The position numbers and the translations under genes were made by a program. From Populus alba (Eukaryota; Streptophyta; Magnoliopsida; Malpighiales; Salicaceae), in NCBI RefSeq assembly GCF_005239225.2, contig NC_133294.1, positions 1,364,001 through 1,428,000 on the forward strand: 64,000 nucleotides of DNA, written 5' to 3'. How positions within the stretch are numbered: the stretch's first letter is position 1; the number at the start of each line of letters is the position of its first letter. This document shows, one piece after another, positions 57,801 to 64,000 of the stretch. A model generated the notes under the pieces. That model saw nothing but the letters and a program-made list of their open reading frames with translations. It did no database searches and was not told where the DNA came from.

Positions 57801-60015
57801 TATCATAACCCATTTTTTTGACCATTTTATTTTTTATTATTATTTTATTTATTGAAAGGATAAAAAAAATTGATGAAAAAAAATAATAATGATGATGAAA
57901 AAAACAAGTAAAATGAAATAAATGAAGAATGAAGTAAAATTTGGGTTAAGGACAACATGATTGGAAGTTTTGGGGTTAATTAAACTTTGGAATTAATCTA
58001 ATTAAGCTTGGAATTAATTTATTTAATCCAATTAAGGGTTTAATTGGAGAATTGATAAGTTTTGAGACTTAATTAAGCTTGGAATTAATTTAATTAATCC
58101 AATTAAGGGTTTAATTGGATAATTGATAAGTTTTGAGACTTAATTGAGCTTGGAATTAATCCAATTAAGGGTTTAATTGGAGAATTGATAGGTTTTTAGA
58201 CTTAATTGGACTTGGATTTAATTAAATTAATGAAATCAGGGACTTAATTGAAAAATTATCAAAGTGTAGGGATGATTCTTGTCAAAATTTGAAAGAAATT
58301 AAAACCCAAGGACCAATGTGTAAATTGCGCTGAGATGTAGGGGTTCAATTACAGTTTACCCAAGGACTGGACTGAAAATGCCAAAACAGCAAGGAGCAAA
58401 ACGCAAATGGCCAATAGCAATCAAACGGCGTCGTTTGAAGTAGCGTTGTTCATCTTCTTCGGTGGAACCGTTGCTGGAGTAAAGGCTGGAAGCCGTTTCA
58501 AAATGCTTGGCATTCTCTGGCTATAAAGCCAGAGAAGATGAAGGAGGCAGGGGGGAGAGGAGAAGAAAAAGCCATGAACGGCAGGGAATGAAAATAGAGA
58601 AATAAACCCAGAAAAGAGGGAGACAAAAAAGAAGAAAAAAACCAGGAAAAAATGAAGAAGAAAACGTGACAGAAGCGGAGAGCCATTGGCCGGCCAACGC
58701 AGGATCGCCAACCTTGTCCTCGGGTGCGCCACCCCTTCTCCCTCCGAACAGACGAACACAGAAAACGAAAGGTGAACAAACACGGACGAAGAAGAAAAAA
58801 CAGTGGACCGAAACCAGTAGAGAGAGAGAGAGGGAAACAAACCCGAAACGAGACCGACACAAAGAAACCGGGGAACTCCTAAGTTTTTTTTAACCCCCTA
58901 CCAGAAGTGAACCTTTCCCTCACCAGTATCGGCCTAAAACAACGAAAGCCGAAGCGGACCAAGAGAGAGCAGAGGGAGTTTAAAAAAACAGAGCACGGGG
59001 AGAACCTCACAGACGAACAAAGAAGAAGCAGAGGGCAGGAAATCAGAGGTAGAAGGAGGGTTTCTGGTTTCCTATCAACGGACGCCACCACTGATCTGCG
59101 ACCAAGGCGCTAACACTCCGGCGAAGAAACCTGCAGCAAGTTAGTTTCCCCTGTCTCTTCGTTTTCATTTCTTAAGTTTAGCACTGTGCGAAGGTAATTA
59201 ATTACCTTCACACAGTGCCATGCACGCATGAAACTAGTTCATGCGTGCTGTGGCCCAGCCAGGTCACTGGCTTGGGCCAGTGACCGGGCTGGGCTGGCTG
59301 GGCCAAGCCCAGCCCATGTAGGCTGAGCTAGGCCCAACACAAAAAATAAAAAAATAAAAAAATAGAAAAATAAAAAAAGCAGAAAAATAAAAAAATAAAA
59401 AATGCGTATGCATGAATAAAAATAATGTAAATTTATTGGTTTATTCACTGATGCCAAAGTCAGGAATAAAAATACCGGTTTAAATTTATATTATTTTTAT
59501 TCGTTGTATTTTATTTTATTTAGCTAGAAAAATAAAAAATATGTGCATGCATAAAAAATAAATTTATTTTTTATTTATTCACTGACTAGCGCTAGAGTAA
59601 GGAATAAAAAAATATTGATCTAATTTTATTTTTCGTAGCTACGAATTTTTACCAACGCCAGAGTTGGAATTATTCGAGCTCGAATATTCACTAGCGCCAG
59701 AGTCAGGAATATTATAAACAAATCATCACAACATAAATTAATAAATATTTAGCAATTTAAGACAAAACCAACAATGCAGTCTGCCTTAGGCAGAACGTTT
59801 AAGGGGTGATAATATCTTCCCTTTTACGTAACCAATCCCGAGTCATAGAATCTCTGTTGACCAGTTAGGGTTCCTAGTGACCATAATACTAGGTGGCGAC
59901 TCCTCAAACAAAACATTTTTCCTTAAAAGAACCGGATACTAGAAACCTGTTCTTTTTCCATAATAATTCAAGAGAATTATTATTTTTTAGGACCGCCGCG
60001 ATGTCGGGTGCGACA
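57801..60015 (+). repeat. 5' LTR of the 57801-63839 element
   Basis: 2215 bp with the family A layout: TATA box 58522-58527, AACGGCGTCGTTT at about 58424, hairpins 59181-59218 and 59222-59248, a longer GTCACTGGC pairing near 59265-59285, CGCCAGAGT motifs, TGGCGACTCC at 59894-59903 and the GTGCGACA end. Confidence 0.9.
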
Positions 60016-60018
60016 GAA

Positions 60019-60036
60019 TGGCGACTCCACTGGGGA
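60019..60036 (+). other. Primer binding site, family A
   Basis: TGGCGACTCCACTGGGGA four bases after the LTR. Its first ten bases recur inside the LTR at 59894. Confidence 0.8.
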
Positions 60037-60630
60037 CCTTAGGATTAAGCTTTGTCTTTTGTCTTATTATTGCTATTTTTTTTTTATTTTTTTTATTGTG
60101 TTTATTGTTTATTTTTCCTGCATTTACTGTTTTAGCATGCATTCTTATTTATGTTGTCATGCATCACTTTGGAAGCACACACTTTACAACTTAGGATAAG
60201 TGGGAAAGTAACGGTACCCCAATGGCTTTAGCCTGGGTAAGACTCATGAAACCATCCAACTCTTGTTTGATTGTTTACTTGGAAGTGGTTGATATGCCAA
60301 ACTGATATTGCTCAGGGCCTCTATCTTCACACTACTTGTAAGCCTCATATCGACCTTTCATGGACGATCACTGAGCATACGAGAGACCCTTTGAAACTAG
60401 ATAATGACCAACCCCTTGATGCACTCAGCAATTAGGATCTTCCAATTAGGTTGTCACCCCGTGAAGGGCAAGTTCACATTTCATACACATTTTTTATTTT
60501 TATTATTATTATTATTTTTTATTTTTTATTTATGCTTTAGCATTTTTGCATAATTGCATGATTTACATTTAGCAGGTTGAAATATAGGTCCCCCATTGAA
60601 ACTCATTTATAACACTCATTTGAGAAAAAG

Positions 60631-61625
60631 ACAAATGGAAAACGAAGAAAGCCCAATTGGAAGCCCAACATCAAAAAGAGGTGGACAATTTTAAGGAAGA
60701 AGTCGCAAGGCTTACTAGTCTACTCGAGCAGGCCTTGAGAGATAAGTTCAGAAAAGCAACACTTATAGCTCAGCCTGAAGATATGCATGTAAGTCATTTC
60801 GATCCACAGAATCTGGGGGCAAATAAGGTGTCATCTGAATTTCAACAAGCTATGCATTTCCAGCCAGCATACCCCTCAAGAATTTCTTCTACCATTGATT
60901 CTACCGAGAAAGAATCTCAAAAGGGAAAGATGGTGAGAGAAGAGGGCTTGGAAAAATGGAGTGCCTTAGAAGAGAGGATAAGAGTAGTTGAGGGAAACCA
61001 TTTGTGTGATCTCGTGAAAGCTGTTAATATGTGTTTGGTACCTAATGTAGTCATTCCTAAGAAGTTTAGGGTGCCAGAATTCATTAAATATATGGGAACT
61101 CAATGCCCTATAACTCATCTCAAAGCATACTACAACAAAATGGCTGAGGTGGTTGATGATGAGAAATTGCTGATTCATTTCTTCCAAGACAGCTTGAGTG
61201 ACATTGCCCTCACTTGGTATATGCGGTTGGACAATACCAAGGTTAAAAAATGAAAGGATTTAGTTGATGCCTTCATGAGGCAATATAAGTTCAATATAGA
61301 CGTGGGCCCTGATCGGTTAAGGTTGCAAGCTATGGAGAAGAACAACGAGGAGTCCATAAGAGAATACACCCATAGATGGAGCGAGGTAGCTGCACAAGTA
61401 AATCCTCCCATGTTGGAAAAAGAGATGATCAATTTATTTTCCAATACATTTAAAGCTCCGTACTTTGAATACTTGTTTAGAAGCTCTGCATAACATTTCA
61501 CTGACCTGGTCGTTATAGCTGAGAGGATTGAACAAGCCATTGGGTTAGGTAAGATTGCTAACCCGACTGAGAAGAACAATTTCACTGAAGGTGGTTGCCA
61601 AGACACTTATCGTTCCTATAGCTAA
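60631..61625 (+). pseudogene. Ty3/gypsy Gag relic, sister of 23658-24651
   Basis: Begins with the MENEE-like start near 60634. Two bases are missing near 60648 against the other copy, then the frame is open at 60657-61253 (VDNFKEEVARLTSLLEQ, CPITHLKAYYNKMAEV, ALTWYMRLDN). TGA at 61251-61253 stands where the other copy has tryptophan, and TAA at 61491-61493 where it has glutamine. The end, TYRSYS followed by a stop, is the same as in the other element. It still lacks any pol. Confidence 0.85.
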
Positions 61626-63740
61626 TTGCTTCACACCGACTCCCAGAAATCAACTATTTTGAAGATAAAGCTATGGTGATAGTAGGTCGAGAATGGTCTA
61701 CATGCGACTGCAACTAAGTGTTGAAAAGATGCCTTTGTCGAGCATAATGAATGTTTGAAAGATTCCAGAAATTTCAATGAATGATCACTAAATGTTTAGC
61801 CCTTTTTGTGTTATCATGCCAGTATACATGTTGGCATAAGTTTTTTGTTGTTAAACTTCTTTTCCAAAGTTTCAATGAAATAATGAGTTTCTCATTCAAT
61901 CGTGTTTACGACCAAGCATTATTCATCTTCTTAAGAGAGTTTTCTTATAAGAACTCACAAATACACCTTTGAAGCCTCACGTGATCTCATAGACGCAATT
62001 CATCTCTTGAACCAAAATCCATTTCCCTATTGGAGTTTTGAAAAATTGATCTGGTATTTTGATTTCAAAAATAATTTAATGTTCTTTTAAAAATGATATT
62101 TTTAACATTCTACTTGTAGAATGACAATTGAATCAAGCAACTCCATCATTAAGGTGACTAAATTATAAACCAAAAAAAAAAAAAAAAAGAAAAAAAGAAA
62201 AAAGAAATGAATAAACACCCTTACCCCATGACTCTTGAATCGTGTGTTTTTTAAATGTATGAATAATGGTATGTAGTGAACTCATTGCTCATGACCCATG
62301 AAATGCATCTTTGCAAAGACCAAACAATCACACTGGATGAGGTCAAAGTTTATTGATCTTAACTGCTTGCGCTTGAAATGAGGAAAGGCCATCTTTGTTA
62401 TTCCTTTCACATTCTGAAATAAGTACATCCCTTGCGATCCCTTTTTGAGCCTGAATAATTTTTCTTTCATAAAAAAATCCCGACTAGGATCACACCTTAC
62501 ACTGGGGGGCAAGAAAAAATTTCAATGAGAAAAGAGAAAAAGTCGTGAGACAGCCAAAAAGGCGTAAGAGCTCAAGAAACTCAAATGCTAGGGGGCATGC
62601 CCAAATCACTAGAAAAAGTGACATCAAAGATAAAATGAGTATGCCCTAGCAAAGCAATAAAAAAGAAGAAGCAGCAAATCAAAGAAGTGCGGCAAAAGAA
62701 AATAGGAATGATGTCAAGAGTCAAACTGTTGATAGTGATCCTTAGTCTTTGAAACCCTAAAACACTCTTTGAGCCTTATGAATCATTTTCTTTCATAGCC
62801 AGAAACCACAGCCCACGTTACGTGCCTGTAAAAGTCCTTTCTAATCAAGCAAGCGAGCAACCTAGAACAATAAACAATGCTCTCGAAATGCAAATAATAC
62901 TTTTTCACAAGATTCATGACATCAAGAATAAACTACTCATTATTATTCATGCTGATAAAAATGAATGATTCAAAAAAGAGACAAATTTTTCTCATATAAA
63001 ACCTCGAGCTTTTTCTCGAGCCCTTCACTTTGAAACAAAAGGTCATCTCATGACGTATTTTTCACTGAAGATCTCATTGCCAAACACAAGAGCAAATACC
63101 CTCTTTTCCAAGAAAGAAAATAGCCAAGGAGTTGCAAGATTTCAAAAGTAAATTATTTTAGATTCACATCGAAATAATTTTTGTTTTCAAAATGCAAGAT
63201 CAAGATTTCAAGATTCATCATTCTAGACCCACATTCCTTCACCAAAATGAACAAAAAGAGAAATGAGAGAATGGTCTTTTAAAACCATTATTTGTCTAAG
63301 TCACTGACAAAGCACGTTTGGGGGCAATGACCAGTACAAGGGGGCAACATTGTATTTTCTCTTCTAGAAAAAGAGAGGAATATCTCCTACAACAAGACAA
63401 GGGGGCATTTTGGTTTACGAAAGACAATCTGATCCTTTCAGCAAGTGACACCGAATGTTTTTATCAGTGAAACGAGGGGCAATGAATAAGTCCTCTCAAA
63501 TTATTTGACGAGTTAGAAATCTTCAGCAAATAAGTGGGTTGCGATGGGCACCACAAAGGCTGATTATGCAAACAAATCTGGAAAAAGACTTATATGGGCT
63601 AACTTGAGTGGGCTAGAAAGCCAAGCGACAAAGATGACCCAAATCAGAGGTAGCAAGTCCTCATCAGTCAAGCAACAAGAAGACTAAGAAGAAATGGGGG
63701 CCTATATTTCAAAACAGGTAAAGATGCATGCATATCATTT
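61626..63740 (+). other. Non-coding body of the gag-only element
   Basis: Matches 24652-26890 of the sister element by eye in order and orientation, with small indels. No coding frame. Has one copy of the unit that is duplicated at 25526-25765. Confidence 0.75.
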
Positions 63741-63844
63741 AATTTCGTTTCTATTTCTCGGTTCATTGAGAAATCTGTTCTTTTTCCATAATTCAAGAGA
63801 ATTATTATTTTGTGGGCCGCCGCGATGTCGGGTGCGACACTCGA

Positions 63845-64000
63845 GAGAGATTAATATTTACATAAGGAAAACCTGATTATCAACATTAGGAGTAATTGAT
63901 TTAATCGAGAAAGTTCATATAGGCATAGTTACGGTAAGTCAGAAATCCTAGAACTAGTATAATTGAATTCATTAATATTTAATCAATTGGTTGTTAGTTT
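63845..64000. other. Right flank, nothing recognised
   Basis: Sequence after the CTCGA duplication; continues the locus that precedes 57796. No gene is visible. Confidence 0.5.

Larger units (their letters stand above)
57801..63839 (+). mobile_element. Second gag-only family A element, 3' LTR mostly deleted
   Basis: Flanked by CTCGA (57796-57800 and 63840-63844). The first base pair step reads TATCATAACC rather than TGTCATAACC. 5' LTR 57801-60015, primer site, gag relic, then a non-coding body colinear with the 20746 element up to about 63740 (equivalent to about 26890). It then joins directly to the last about 70 bases of an LTR (63770-63839). Missing are the 95 bp and 31 bp arrays and nearly all of the 3' LTR. 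Confidence 0.92.

Noticed and set aside
58421..58862. Three overlapping minus-strand frames rich in Phe, Ser and Leu
   Set aside because: Complement of the purine-rich LTR leader; low complexity, all frames open for the same reason.

Overview
The window is nuclear DNA of a flowering plant, almost certainly a dicot. I see intron-bearing genes of the plant-only ankyrin-repeat plus PGG-domain membrane family, a TNP2-type CACTA transposon, plant Copia and Ty3/gypsy elements, and long AT-rich intergenic stretches. A woody dicot of the poplar/willow kind is my guess, but nothing here proves the genus. I see no prokaryotic features, CRISPR array, tRNA or rRNA.

Host genes: three members of one ankyrin/PGG family lie on the + strand. 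Copy 1 (1-1916) is the 3' part of a gene that starts outside the window and has one in-frame stop. Copy 2 (4253-10852) has a full 5' end but carries a frameshift, a stop, a lost splice donor and a 4.0 kb Copia element in its last exon. Copy 3 (about 48250-49520) is a heavily decayed relic. No host gene in the window is clearly intact.

Mobile DNA fills the rest. (a) 6519-10563: very young Copia element, target duplication GGTAG, lacking reverse transcriptase. (b) 12683-31839: CACTA element with ATT target duplication and two decayed transposase genes. (c) 20746-30662: gag-only Ty3/gypsy-like element sitting inside an intron of the second transposase gene, duplication ATGTT. (d) 33540-41660: nested remains of two related LTR families, including 37760-40834 with duplication TAAAT. 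(e) 45095-47119: solo LTR, duplication GTAGG. (f) 49666-54839: decayed Copia on the - strand, duplication ATATT. (g) 55830-56645: relic of another CACTA transposase. (h) 57801-63839: second gag-only element of the same family as (c), duplication CTCGA, with most of its 3' LTR deleted.

I call the related long-LTR elements family A (LTR starts TGTCATAACCC), family B (TGTTGTTACCC) and family C (TGTTGTAACCC). They share LTR architecture: a TATA box, a purine-rich leader, a run of perfect hairpins, repeated CGCCAGAGT motifs, and a conserved U5 module that contains a copy of the first ten bases of the primer binding site. Families A and B also share a tandem-repeat motif in their 3' non-coding part. 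The hairpin series with paired substitutions, the primer-site copy and the gag-only design are the most unusual signals here. They are best read as features of a non-autonomous retrotransposon group that depends on proteins supplied by other elements.
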